A stretch of DNA of 64,000 bases from positions 674,211-738,210 of the forward strand of contig CAJNOJ010000020.1 of the NCBI GenBank assembly GCA_905250025.1, read 5' to 3'. The DNA is from Adineta ricciae (taxonomy: Eukaryota > Rotifera > Eurotatoria > Adinetida > Adinetidae). Every line of letters begins with the position of its first letter. Within the stretch, counting starts at the first letter, position 1. Made by a program: the position numbers and the translations under genes. Below the pieces are notes generated by a model. That model was given only the letters and a program-made list of their open reading frames with translations, ran no database searches and was not told the origin of the DNA. Below are positions 1 through 10,345 of this stretch, piece by piece.

Positions 1-2
1 TA

Positions 3-1184
3 ACAAGCAAACAACTAGTTCAAAAGTATCTCAATCGTCAAATTAATATTCAATTACAAAAGCTTTTTCCGGTTAAATTCGATAAATACAAATCGTATAC
101 CGGTGTACTTGATTATGAGACGATATTCCAAAAATATTCCGATCGGTTTCAGTTTTGTCTCGCGTTTTGCGATGACAAGCATAACGTCATCTGGTCACAA
201 AAGTATGAGACAATTAAGTTTTTCGATATCAGTATGTCAGTCCGTTGGCTGGAGATAACAATGCCAGATTTATTAACTCGTATACATTTTCTCCGACTTT
301 TCGTCAATGTTTCCATCAAGATTAACACGCGACCGAATCGTACTCGTTTACCGCAAGGAAATGAACAATTAGCAGATGTCACGGAGAAGCCAATTCAGTG
401 CACTCAAACGATTCAATCGTTGTTACGCGAATATAAATTCGAATGGAATTTGTTTCGAACTCGATCTGTTCCATTAACAAAAGACCCTAAATCTCCTATA
501 CTTATATCCAGATTAGCAAATGAAGATGATCTTCTAATTGGTTACTACGAAAAAGATAAATCTATTGCTTTTGTCGTCTTCAATATTAACTACTTGTCAT
601 TTCGCGAACTTTTCTTTGCCGGTCTTCGTACAACAGATTCCACGATGTATCGTTCGTTGTCGAATCATATAGTTGGCTCACAGTTTCCAAGACCAAACGA
701 TATGGAAGTGTCTGTGTTCATCTGTCTTCGAAATATGACCACCAAATTCCTACGGCATCGGTTTGTTAACTGTCGAATAAAATATTCCCCATCGCCAGTC
801 ATTGAAATGATACGTATCACCGATATGAACAATGAATTAGGACCTGAGTTGTCTGAATTACCCAAATTCAACTGGAAAACCGGTATTTTCAAAGGAACAA
901 TCACTGATATCTTTCTCATTGATGTTATTGTATTAAATGAAGACAAAAATGTTTCATTTAGTGTCACTCTCCCTGCCACATTAACTGCAGGCAACGTTGG
1001 CGAGGAATCCAGTCAAGGAAGCGATTATATTCTTTCATCAAATGTATGGAATATCAAAGCAGCATCTCAGTGCAATAATACCATTCAACTCAACGGAACT
1101 ATTATGCGGCTTGACAGTGAATATTGCGCCTTGGGACGAGATTCACAATCATGGCATTTACAAAATATGACTTGTTCTTTTTGA
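3..1184 (+). CDS. Unrecognised protein, 3' part only
   Basis: An open frame runs from the window edge (base 3) to a TGA at 1182-1184. The first in-frame ATG (234) is probably internal, because the frame stays open and protein-like upstream of it. About 393 residues are visible, without introns. I recognise no family. The C-terminal half has several N-x-S/T sites and scattered cysteines (for example near the end, EYCALG and NMTCSF), which suggests an extracellular or lumenal part. No transmembrane helix or GPI-type tail is evident in the visible piece. The real N terminus and any signal peptide lie outside the window. Function unknown. Confidence 0.55.
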   Translation, partial: TSKQLVQKYLNRQINIQLQKLFPVKFDKYKSYTGVLDYETIFQKYSDRFQFCLAFCDDKHNVIWSQKYETIKFFDISMSVRWLEITMPDLLTRIHFLRLFVNVSIKINTRPNRTRLPQGNEQLADVTEKPIQCTQTIQSLLREYKFEWNLFRTRSVPLTKDPKSPILISRLANEDDLLIGYYEKDKSIAFVVFNINYLSFRELFFAGLRTTDSTMYRSLSNHIVGSQFPRPNDMEVSVFICLRNMTTKFLRHRFVNCRIKYSPSPVIEMIRITDMNNELGPELSELPKFNWKTGIFKGTITDIFLIDVIVLNEDKNVSFSVTLPATLTAGNVGEESSQGSDYILSSNVWNIKAASQCNNTIQLNGTIMRLDSEYCALGRDSQSWHLQNMTCSF

Positions 1185-1343
1185 TTCTCTGTTGTATGAA
1201 ATGTTGATTCATTGCGTGCGCTCCAAGATTTATTGCTTATTTTTCACTTTGATGATTCGGTACTTGCACAACGTTGAGTAAAAGAAATACGTTATAAAAA
1301 AACACATTTGTTCTGTCTTGTAACTTTTGAAATGGAATGAAGT

Positions 1344-2631
1344 ATGTCGATGGCATCAGATCAATACATTGCATACTTTCCCGACTACGCACACAGTCTT
1401 TGTCAACGATTCGTTAAAAATACAACACGACGTGATGCACTTCCAGATATCCAATTTTTCCTTGCTCACTATCGAGCATTTCCATGTGTATTAAAATGCA
1501 CCGTTGGAAAATCTAATGATCTATATCACAACGCATCCATTTTACACTACTTGCACAGCGAATTCAATCATGAACCCAAAAATGACGTCGTTATACAAAA
1601 ATTTCATCAGAAATCGAAGCAGTTCTATGCGACGTAAGCATTTCTGAAAAGGAAGATCTAAGTTCATTCGTTTCTTCATCTAGTCTTCGTCTTTGCGACC
1701 TTCAAAATGGTATTATAATATATATGAAACATGCAAACTTAGTCTTCGATGTTGACAATCCGAATAATTGTATTCCAGATCTTATGGATGATTATTTTCT
1801 CGTATCCAAACAAATTTTGGTCTATCACCTTCCAGATGTCGAGAAGCAAGCGCATGATGTCGCTCGTGAGATTACCAAACGAATTGTATTCCTTAGAAAA
1901 ACGCTGCGATTGCGTTTAATTTGCAGTCGACCACAAGCAGGATTGTGTTTGAAATGTATTCAATTAAGGAAACCCTTGATTTATGACTTGGCATTACATT
2001 ATGGAGAAAAGTTTGTACAAGTTCACGAAAGTATTCTGAAGAATTTGAATAAAACTGACGGACACGGCATTGTTCTTCTACATGGATTACCTGGTAGTGG
2101 TAAGTGACAAGCACTATGTAATGTAGTCCTACGTAATTTCAGTATTGTATAGGTAAAACGCATTATATTCGTTATTTGATCGGTGAGATAGATGATAAAT
2201 CACTAATTTATTTACCCCCGGACATGGCCAAAGATCTGACGAAACCGGAAGTATTAACTTTTTTACTTGGGCATCCGAACTCGATATTAGTTATCGAGGA
2301 TGCTGAAAATATTATCGGCGATCGGAGTGAACAAGTTTTGAATATGAACCAGGCTGTTGCGAATATACTGAATTTATCCGATGGGTTACTAGGTGATGCG
2401 ATACATATGCAAATCATCGCCACGTTCAACTGCGACTTAACTGTGGTTGATAAAGCATTGCTACGCAAAGGAAGATTGATTGCACAGTACAATTTCGGCA
2501 AACTCGATGTAAATAGTGCGAAAATTCTCTCGACAAAATTAGGTTTCGGAGTGGAAAACATCACCGCACCGATGACTTTAGCCGAAATTTACAATCAAGA
2601 AAAAGAAGAGGAAAACGATACTCTTGTTTGA
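1344..2631 (+). CDS. AAA-family ATPase of bacterial style, with an internal frame break
   Basis: The C-terminal domain is a clear P-loop AAA ATPase. Walker A is GLPGSGKTH, split by a 53-nt intron at 2100-2152 (donor GTAAGTG), and Walker B is SILVIEDAEN. An Arg-finger-like ALLRKGRL segment follows, and the protein ends with the motif PMTLAEIYNQ near the C terminus. From general knowledge of the family, this combination (VLLHGxPGxGKT, IEDAE, ALLRKGRL, MTLAEIYN) resembles single-domain AAA proteins of Bacteroidetes more than animal AAA proteins, so horizontal transfer is plausible (inference). The N-terminal part (1344-1637) and the rest (open from about 1586) lie in different frames. I could not find a good intron that joins them, so a small indel at about 1590-1612, real or from assembly, is likely. 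Substrate unknown. Confidence 0.7.
2100..2152 (+). other. 53-nt intron inside the Walker A codons
   Basis: GT at 2100 and AG at 2152. Splicing joins AGT-G to GT-AAA-ACG and restores the Ser-Gly-Lys-Thr of Walker A. A normal spliceosomal intron shows the gene is built into the host genome and is not bacterial contamination. Confidence 0.85.
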
Positions 2632-2780
2632 AGTGACATAGTTTTGTATTAAAAAAGAATGAAAATATATATTTTAAAAAAGATCATTCTAAAATATAAT
2701 TACAATTGATATGATAAGCGGAATAAGAAAGATATGAGTGTATGTCATTCGGTGAGAATCTTTGATCACAGATAAGTTTA

Positions 2781-4216
2781 TCAGATCCATTTTTTCTCAA
2801 AATTGAAATTGAATGATTGTTTTACCGCTGTACGTGGTGTGTATGAAGCAGGACCAGGCTGTTCAGCAGCTGTAGTGGTATCAATGGCCCATCGACTGGT
2901 GTTAGAGACAAAGGCTGCTGAGGACATATATTTCTTTTCGACTTCTTTAAAACCACAAACTTCATAAGCGCCCGGACCAGGGAATGGTGCTTCAGGTGCC
3001 GGTGGAATGGCTGGCGCTGAAATGGTTAAATACGGATGGCGTCTAAAGGAAAATATAAGTTTAAACGAGCTTGTGTGATAGAACATACGGAAAGATTTGT
3101 CGGTTTGGTTCTTCAGTCGGCTTCTGAAATGGTCGGTAATCAGCTGGTCCTGGCAACTACAATAATAGAAGGTCGATGCTTATCTAACCTAGGTGTGAAT
3201 TAGACATATACTTCAGGTCCGGATTGTGATCCGAATGCATCTCGTTTTGAAGTTGATTTAAAGCTGGATTGATGGATAGGTCGTAATGTTCGTGTAGCTG
3301 TATCGTCGACATTGTATGCATCTACAAACGAAAACTTCGTTCTTTGTTCACATGAAGCAAGAGCCGACACGAACCAGGAGCTGGTGAAATAAAGTGGTTG
3401 TTTGTTTGAGCGGATCGTCTTGTATGTGAAAGGAAAGCTGCTCTTGCTGCAACGTTGTTTGCTTTTCCCGTTCGCTTTAAACCTCGTGTAACCTGCAAGA
3501 AACAATGGAAAATAAATTTCTCTTGACAAAAAAAACGGTATGAATAACCAACATCATATTGATTCGGTGCAGGAAGTGATGTTTTTGATGAGAGTGGCCG
3601 TTCGGCAATGGGCTTTTGAAACATACTGGAATATTTTGCTCGATTGAAATCATGGTAATTATTGCCGAATCTGGATGAAATATTATAGGTTGTAGGCGCT
3701 GGAGCGCTTGACACACCATTTGTAAAACCCTCTCGTCTACTCTATATTAAAGATGTCAATACACTAACAGACATTCATAGTATTTCAACAAACTTTCGAA
3801 GCGAAACCGCCGGAGCCTTTTTTTGAATCGGACGTTTTCTCCAATTGTTTATCGATCGCCTGTACAGTTTGATATTGGCCAGGACCCGGTGTGAAGCTCT
3901 GCAGTAGAAAATTATATCAAACATGCAGTGGAACAATTGAATGTTTTGTTTTACCGTTTCGTATTGAAAACGCTTAGCAGTCTGGTAAAAGCCTTTTCTC
4001 TCATTATTTTTACTAACAATTGTTAGATAACGTGATGGAATCGATGCAACACCAGCAGATGCAACAGTGAATCCTATGAAGAAATTTCAATTGAGAATAC
4101 TATTTGAAAAAAATCAATCTTCCACCTCGTTGAACTTTGGCGCCTTCCGATTGCACTCGTTGAGGTTTCTGAGGCATCTCACCTCTCACGATACTATCCG
4201 TTCCTGAAATGGTCAT
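2781..4216 (-). CDS. Sperm-tail PG-rich repeat (STPGR/SHIPPO) protein, STPG1-like
   Basis: Several short exons encode at least seven spaced Pro-Gly-Pro/Pro-Ala-Pro-x-x-Tyr repeats: PGPGQYQT (about 3880), PAPTTYNI and PAPNQYDV (about 3560-3700), PAPDAYNV (split by an intron, about 3320-3375), LPGPADY (about 3150), PGPGAYEV (about 2970) and QPGPASYTP (about 2840). Such repeats mark ciliary and flagellar microtubule-associated proteins, and STPG1 is the closest family I know with this spacing. The start at 4216 gives MTISGTD and follows an acceptor-like TTTTAG by two bases. It lies 27 nt after the stop of the GFA gene on the same strand. The last exon ends FEKKWI. Exact exon borders in the middle are approximate. 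Confidence 0.75.
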
Positions 4217-4218
4217 AT

Positions 4219-4220
4219 CT
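4219..4220 (-). other. Candidate spliced-leader acceptor before the STPGR gene
   Basis: On the minus strand GTTTTAG is followed by AT and then the ATG. The same GTTTTAG-AT-ATG arrangement precedes the upstream GFA gene. A cis-splice donor is hard to place in the 27-nt gap, so a trans-splice acceptor is a reasonable reading (inference). Confidence 0.5.
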
Positions 4221-4243
4221 AAAACAGCAACAGGAATATCATT

Positions 4244-4651
4244 TTATTTAATATCAAATGGATTCTTTTCGCCTGTCTGAGCACACTCATCCATCGACTT
4301 TTCCCAATTTTCGCCATCAAAGTCAAGATATTCAATCGATTTTATCGTATCACTATCGATACAATGTGGCATAACACCATAACAATCGGGATTACTTCGT
4401 GGTTGATAGAAGCTCTGGACACCACATACTCGACAAAACATATGTTGAGCTTTATGCGTATTGAACGTGTATGTTGTTAGATGATCCGCACCAGTTAACA
4501 ATTTGAATTGCCGTTTTGGAATAATAAAATGATTATTTTGTTTCTTACGACAAATGGAACAATTACATCGAAATACGCGTATATCAGCAGGTGCTTCGAC
4601 TTCAAACTTAATTGCACCACAATGGCAACTGCCTAGATGTTTAACTAACAT
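4244..4651 (-). CDS. GFA-domain zinc protein, CENPV-like
   Basis: A 135-residue intronless protein. It has the zinc-binding cysteines of the GFA (glutathione-dependent formaldehyde-activating enzyme-like) fold: GSCHCGAIKFEV at residues 8-19, CNCSIC at about 29-34, and FCRVCGVQSFY at about 72-82. In animals this compact form corresponds to centromere protein V and its relatives. Bacteria have many similar small GFA proteins, so the fold alone does not fix the function. It starts 74 nt downstream of the MRPL40 stop and ends 27 nt before the STPGR gene, all on the minus strand. The length fits the domain, so it looks complete. Confidence 0.8.
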   Translation of the reverse strand: MLVKHLGSCHCGAIKFEVEAPADIRVFRCNCSICRKKQNNHFIIPKRQFKLLTGADHLTTYTFNTHKAQHMFCRVCGVQSFYQPRSNPDCYGVMPHCIDSDTIKSIEYLDFDGENWEKSMDECAQTGEKNPFDIK

Positions 4652-4653
4652 AT

Positions 4654-4655
4654 CT
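4654..4655 (-). other. Candidate spliced-leader acceptor before the GFA gene
   Basis: Minus strand GTTTTAG, then AT, then ATG at 4651. It matches the site before the next gene in sequence and in spacing. Confidence 0.5.
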
Positions 4656-4725
4656 AAAACGGCAAAACAAACAATTAATTGACTAGTTAGATGGTATGTG
4701 TATTTATTAAGAAAGAAATCATGTT

Positions 4726-5508
4726 CTATTTATCGTCATCTTTTTCTTCCTTTTTAGCTCGACGTTCAGCACGTATCTCCGTCCATTTCTGACGTTCCAT
4801 TGTTTTCATATGCTCCATGAAATTCACACCGAAACCTTTAGTAAAATAATTCGTTGTATCGAAATAATCACCATCAGGTGCATCATAGTTCGGATTCGGA
4901 AGACTATAGAGAGGTCCACGACGAATAAATGGAATTAACTTTTTATCTACCTGAAAATATAAGTTATGTATCATCGATCTGTATAGAGCATTTATTCATT
5001 CATACTTGTATTGCTTGTTCGTAAAGTTGTTCACTTTCTTGTTTCAACTGTTCTAATGCACTTTCTTGGGATTTGATAGCGCGAGAGATGAAAGTGATCT
5101 CTTGTTGATGTTGTTTATGCTTATGTTTAGCCCAATCACGATTTAACATCAGTCGACGCGTCGTTTCTTCGGAAGTCAATTCAGTAGGTGCACGTTTTCG
5201 AACGCTAAAAGCAAAGAATTGATACAAACCACTTTTCTGATCGTTCTTTCATACTCAAGTTCCTTGAGAATTCGTCGTTCGGGTTCGTACTCATGAACAG
5301 GTTTTAATTGAAGTTTGAATTTTTCTAATTTACTAATCACTTTCTCATACCGACGTCGTTTACGATCTTCTCGAATCTTATCCGACATTGGATCGGCTTT
5401 CTTCTTCGCTTTGGTCGGCATGGCATAGTTGATCGCTGTCGTATGAATAGAGCGGGTCCATGTATTTCTTAAGAGAAATATTGATGTCGAGAGAATATTC
5501 CTATTCAT
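4726..5508 (-). CDS. MRPL40: Mitochondrial ribosomal protein L40
   Basis: Three exons (5508-5255, 5204-5006, 4950-4726) separated by introns of 50 and 55 nt. The N terminus MNRNILSTSIFLLRN with later RSIHTT is a plausible mitochondrial presequence. The middle is basic and coiled-coil-like (REDRKRRRYEKVISKL, then PTELTSEE). The C-terminal part ELYEQAIQVDKKLIPF and PNYDAPDGDYFDTT lines up well with the end of animal mL40. It is a component of the large subunit of the mitochondrial ribosome. The start at 5508 was chosen because it is the first ATG that gives the targeting peptide. It is arranged head to head with the U2A' gene 185 bp away and may be the first gene of the operon-like trio. Confidence 0.88.
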
Positions 5509-5693
5509 AGTTAAACTAAATATAACAAAAAAGCGTCGCTTACGATGGTATCTAGAGGAATTTTGTCTGCTGGTCGTTATGCACCAATCAAAATAACATT
5601 GTATTCGAATATTTGATTGGTTAAGCGATTGCGCAATACGATTACACGAAGTTGAAATAAAATGAATGAAAGTTTTTTTCGAAATTTTCAATC
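5509..5693. promoter_or_regulatory. Shared intergenic region between divergent MRPL40 and SNRPA1 genes
   Basis: Only 185 bp separate the two start codons, so both 5' UTRs and promoters must lie here or overlap the genes. No clear TATA motif is visible. Confidence 0.55.
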
Positions 5694-6751
5694 ATGGTTC
5701 GTCTGACACCTGAAGTTATCGAAAATGCTCCTCAGTATCTCAATCCCGTCGGACAATATGAACTTTGCCTGCGAGGTAAATACAACAAATCGATCGAACA
5801 CACTTTTCAATGTTGCATCTTTAGATCTGAAAATTCCACTGATCGAAAATTTAGGTGCAACATTGAATCAATTCGACACACTCGATCTGACCAACAATGA
5901 TCTTCGGAAACTCGATGGTTTTCCATTTCTACCCAAGATTAAAACACTCTATCTGTCGAATAATCGTATCACGTATGTGATTTAATCAAATGCCACTAAA
6001 ATCATGAATTGTGTTCTAGTTCCATTGCACAAAATCTCGAAGAATACATTCCGAATTTAGATACGGTTATCTTAAATAACAATTCCTTGCAAAACTTAGC
6101 AGATATTGATCCGTTATCAACTTTACCAAAACTTGCACATGTCAGGTATGAGTTTTCATAAAACTCAAAGAAAAAGATATATTTCTCTTCGGCAGCTTTA
6201 TTGGCAATCCGATTGCGATGACGAAAGATTATCGACTTTATATAATTCATATGCTACCGAATTTACGTACACTTGATTTCAATCGGATCACTAACAAAGT
6301 AATGTTACAGTAGAAAAGTTTATCATACTTTTGTTTTTATTTCGATTTTTCAGGAACGTGAGTCTGCTAGTAAAATCTATAAGTCCAAATCAAGTAAAAA
6401 GAACAAGAAGAAACAAAATCAGACGAATACGTTTGTACCCGGTGAACAGTTAACACAACGGCCAGCATCTCGATTGACAAAGAAAGATGCAGAAGCTATC
6501 AAAGTTCGTACATCGCTCGCCGTTGTTTTCTTATCTCAATTTTATTGTGATCGTTTAGAAAGCTATCAAAGAGGCAAAATCTCTTGAGGAAATGGAGAAG
6601 TTAACAGCAATGTTACAAGCCGGTCATATGCCGAATCTAAATAATGATGGAAACAATGCAAATTCGAATACTTCAGGTGAAATTTTGTTAAAAAGAAATG
6701 AAAATTGTTAATAATTCTTGTCCCCTAGGAACGAATCTCATGGAAATTTGA
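5694..6751 (+). CDS. SNRPA1: U2 small nuclear ribonucleoprotein A'
   Basis: Seven exons (5694-5775, 5825-5972, 6020-6145, 6196-6298, 6354-6503, 6559-6676, 6729-6751) with introns of about 47-55 nt. The protein starts MVRLTPEVIENAPQY. It then carries leucine-rich repeats (DLKIPLIENLGATL, NNDLRKLDGFP, LYLSNNRIT, LNNNSLQNL), a cap (MLPNLRTLDFNRI) and the C-terminal helix region DAEAIKKAIKEAKS. This matches the U2A' subunit, which binds U2B'' and stem-loop IV of U2 snRNA in the spliceosome. The C-terminal tail is short (ends NLMEI), while the LRR core appears complete. POP1 follows 122 bp downstream on the same strand. Confidence 0.92.
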
Positions 6752-6873
6752 GACAATATGATTTTAACTACCTGTTTATGTTTACTACGATTGTTTATTT
6801 TTATATAAATAAATCGAGATAATGGAATAAAGAGTCGGATCAGTTGATTACGTTTCTATTTTTTCAGATAACA

Positions 6874-9397
6874 ATGGCAACTGAGAACGATATTGTTTCG
6901 ACACCCGAATGTAGGTGAACTGACAAACGAACTAATCTTCTCAAATAACATAGCGGGCACATATGAGTTCTGTTTGTTTTGTAGTGATACATATTGCGGA
7001 TTTAGCCCATGCTCGAGCTCAGGAACTTCAGGCACTTTTACACGAACTCGGACAGCGACAAGATAAACATCGAACTGCTCTTCAAATTTTGCCACGCTAT
7101 ATGCGTCGTCGCGCAGCAAGTTACAATATCAAACGTTTACCACGATCACTTCGTCCATTAGCTGATCCGAAAACCGTAATTTAATTCGTGAAAACATTTT
7201 TGCTTTTCTACTCACTGTTTGTCAAGGGTACAGCCAAGACCAAGCGACCCTCTCGTCGTTATCGTCGTCGACCTCGAGATCTCCTTTCTTCGTATACAAA
7301 TCGACAACGAAAAATAAAATGGTTGAAAACGCATATTTGGCATGCAAAACGATTTCATATGAATACATTTTGGAATTATCGTCTTGCGGAAAGATCGAAC
7401 TTGAAATCTATTCGACCAACTTATAAATCTTTACATGAACGTTGTCTGATACATGTAAGCTTCATTCTCTTGCTTCACAAAACGTTCTTCAGTAGCACTC
7501 ATTCAGGATATGTCGTATTATGGATGCATTGAATTAGAAGGTCAAGAAGACGAAATCGTTGAAAAGTTAAAACCGCTATTTTCATTATCGAAGACTAATC
7601 TAACACCAAAAGCAAAAATGTATCTCAATGGACAATTTGAAGGCCAATGTCTTGTCTATAAACCGAATACTCAAGAATGTTTGACACCCATTAGTTTCAT
7701 GTGGATGCCGGCGAACGACAAACAACGTCGAAAACTGTGGCTATGGTGTCATCCGGCATCATACGATGCATTAGCTGAAATTCTCTCTTCACTCTTCAAT
7801 ACGTCAGTTGATAAGTCAACTGATGAACCACCGACAAAGAAGCAGAAGAATGACGATGATGCAACTATTACGCTGCTAAGAGATCAACAAAAATTAGCTC
7901 GTTTTCGTCTTATTGGTCCACTTGCAATGACTATTCTAAAACATGCATTACACCCGAGTCTGTTACCTGGCAATCCCATTGAACGAAGTACAGCTCCAAT
8001 AGCATGGTGGTGTACTGATGCTCATTCATCTGATATACATCAGCAGCAACTACAGTTTTGGAATAGCAATGCAGGAAACACATCGACTATGATGCCCAAT
8101 CGAATTGTTTCAATGGTTGTCCGAGATCCACGCGTATTTACACCGACCAAGCCCAAATTAACAATTCATTCAAAGGCGAATATTAACAAATCAGATGTCA
8201 CTCCTCCTCCAGCAACGGATCTTGCTAGTTCACCTCTATGGAATGAAAAACATCGCACACATTGTTGCGAACATATACTAGCTACTTATCAAATTAACCT
8301 TCTACGATCAAAAGCAACCGCAACTGATAGTAAATAGCCAGTATACAGTTTGATATTCGCACATGCCTTTGAATTTAGATAATGAATTGCAGTTAAATGA
8401 GGAAGAATCACAAATTCCACTGATATTGATTCATCATCATGATTTACTTTCACCGACCGCAAAACCTGGATCAATGCGGAACGATTTAGGTAGTGGATGG
8501 GATATTATTTTGCCCAATGATTGGGCACAGATATTTTGGATTTCATTCATTTACAGTGGCGCTAGACCTATTGGTCAAAAAGAACTCTCGCTAGTTGCAC
8601 ATGAAACAGGTATACTGAGCTAACAATGCACTCCAGTTGTAAGCAATCTAATTCTTCTAGGAGAATTTCAATTTCCCCAAGAATATCCGGATACAGATGC
8701 TGGTATTAGTTGGACATCGAAACTTGAATCGGAACAATTAGCTCACTTTTCTAAATGTCCACCTTCGAAACGACCGAATTTCTTTCTCAATGGTGTTGTT
8801 AGTCCATTTCGTCCGCTCTGGTCAAATATCGTACGCGATTGGGCAAAGGAACACGATCCAACAAGCACTTCAGCACCTTCGGATCGATTCTATGTTTTAC
8901 GCGACCGTCAACAACACTCAATTGATTTTCTCCGACAACATCTTCATTCCTTAATACCCATTCGCATTAGTACGAAAGGTAATAAAGGTGTCATTGATGA
9001 TACAACATTGATTTATTTACCAACCAAAGACGATTTGAAGAATAGTCAGATACCAGTGGTCGAACATCAACATCGTGATCAAGCTCGAATTGAAGAACGA
9101 AAAATGGAGAAGGCCAAGCGACCATTTCGGCGAGGACAAACAATGGTGAAACTGATCGAAGAACGAGCGAAAAATGTCGAAAAAGACATCATTCACGAAT
9201 GCGATCGAAAGTTACTAGGTTCAATAACAAGTGGAGCATTTCAATTATCTCATGCCTACTGCACAGGAAAGGGTTTTATCGCAACTGCTGGATTGTTGAC
9301 ACTTTTACAGATACAAGAAGCGAAAAAACAATCCGTTCGTGTACTTATCCGCACAACTACATCGCAATACTATCGATGGGCATTGTTAGAATTTTAG
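6874..9397 (+). CDS. POP1: Ribonuclease P/MRP protein subunit POP1
   Basis: Six exons (6874-6910, 6985-7175, 7227-7454, 7507-8329, 8379-8609, 8661-9397). The N-terminal POP1 domain has ADLAHARAQEL, LPRYMRRRAASYNIKRLP, an Arg-rich RRYRRRPRDLL and the family hallmark WLKTHIWHAKRFHM, followed by CLIHDMSYYGC. The central POPLD part contains GSGWDIILPNDWAQ and FWISFIYSGARP. The C-terminal end (SQYYRWALLEF) matches the end of animal POP1. It is the largest protein of RNase P and RNase MRP, acting in the nucleus on pre-tRNA and pre-rRNA. An acceptor-like TTTTTTCAG ends eight bases before the ATG, so the 5' UTR may be spliced or trans-spliced. Confidence 0.92.
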
Positions 9398-9723
9398 CAT
9401 CTAGGAAATCAATGCTTGCTTTTCTTTCATAAGTTGTAGACAATTTTGTTAATACTATACTACCGTGATAGGATATCTAACGAAAATAAATTTACACTGT
9501 TATTTCCCAGTATTCGTTTGTATGACAGCGACGCCAACCTTATACAGGTACGTTTTGGTGAATGCGAAGATCTATAAATAGATGTAACCAAAGAGCGTCT
9601 TTCGTTGAGAGATTAAAACGTGATATTTTCGACTATATCGATATTGATTGCATTTATCGAAGCGAGAAAGTGAATAAAAGGTGTGCATTGCTTGTTTTTT
9701 TTTCTATCCGTGGAGTATAGAAA
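9398..9723. other. Intergenic, POP1 to ABM-domain gene
   Basis: 326 bp with no coding signal. It holds the POP1 3' UTR and the 5' UTR of the next gene. A short T-run lies just before the next start. Confidence 0.5.
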
Positions 9724-10174
9724 ATGGTCTACACAATAATTGTCGTAAGTAGAATGCAGATTATCGAAGAATTGGTCTTATGAATTGATTTTCTAGCATC
9801 TTGTTGCTAAACCTGAACATGTTGATAAAGTAAAAGCAAAATTAATCGAAGCTAGTCGAGTTTACAAAAACGACAAAGAAACAATCGACTGGCATGTTGC
9901 TCAAGGTTTGTGTCTCATTCTCGATCAACTTTGCCTACTAACTATTCTATTGTCAGATGTTCATGATCCATGCAAATTTTCCATTGTGGAACGGTATGAG
10001 CAAGAAAGTTCACAATCTTATCATTTAAACAATCCCTACTGGAAAACATTTGATCCGTATGTGAAGCCATTGCTTGCCCAACCGATGGATTTAAGACGAG
10101 TTATTGAATTAGATACAAGTGAAGATGTCGACGTACCTAAGCACAATATTACTGAAATAACTTATCAAGAATAA
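9724..10174 (+). CDS. ABM-domain protein (antibiotic biosynthesis monooxygenase-like)
   Basis: Three exons (9724-9744, 9797-9905, 9957-10174) encode about 115 residues. The start MVYTIIVHLVAKPEHVDKVK, the middle WHVAQDVHDPCKFSIVERYE and the later HLNNPYWKTF give the pattern of a small ferredoxin-like ABM domain: a beta strand, a helix with KVKAKL, then a strand with FxxxERYE. Members are dimeric cofactor-free oxygenases or haem-degrading enzymes, mainly in bacteria and fungi, so the substrate cannot be named. The first exon is only 21 nt. Two introns of about 51 nt show a resident eukaryotic gene. A bacterial or fungal origin is possible but unproven. Confidence 0.7.
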
Positions 10175-10345
10175 ACTGAGCTTGTGAAAAACGTGTGTCT
10201 TTTTGTGGTATTATTCTATCAAAAAGGTTGCAACATGTTTATTTTCGTTCCGAAGATTGTGATAAAAAAAAAGTAATGCGCGCAGGAAAATTAGAAAAAA
10301 CATACACATCACAAATCAATATAATTCCTTATGTGCTTTTTATAA

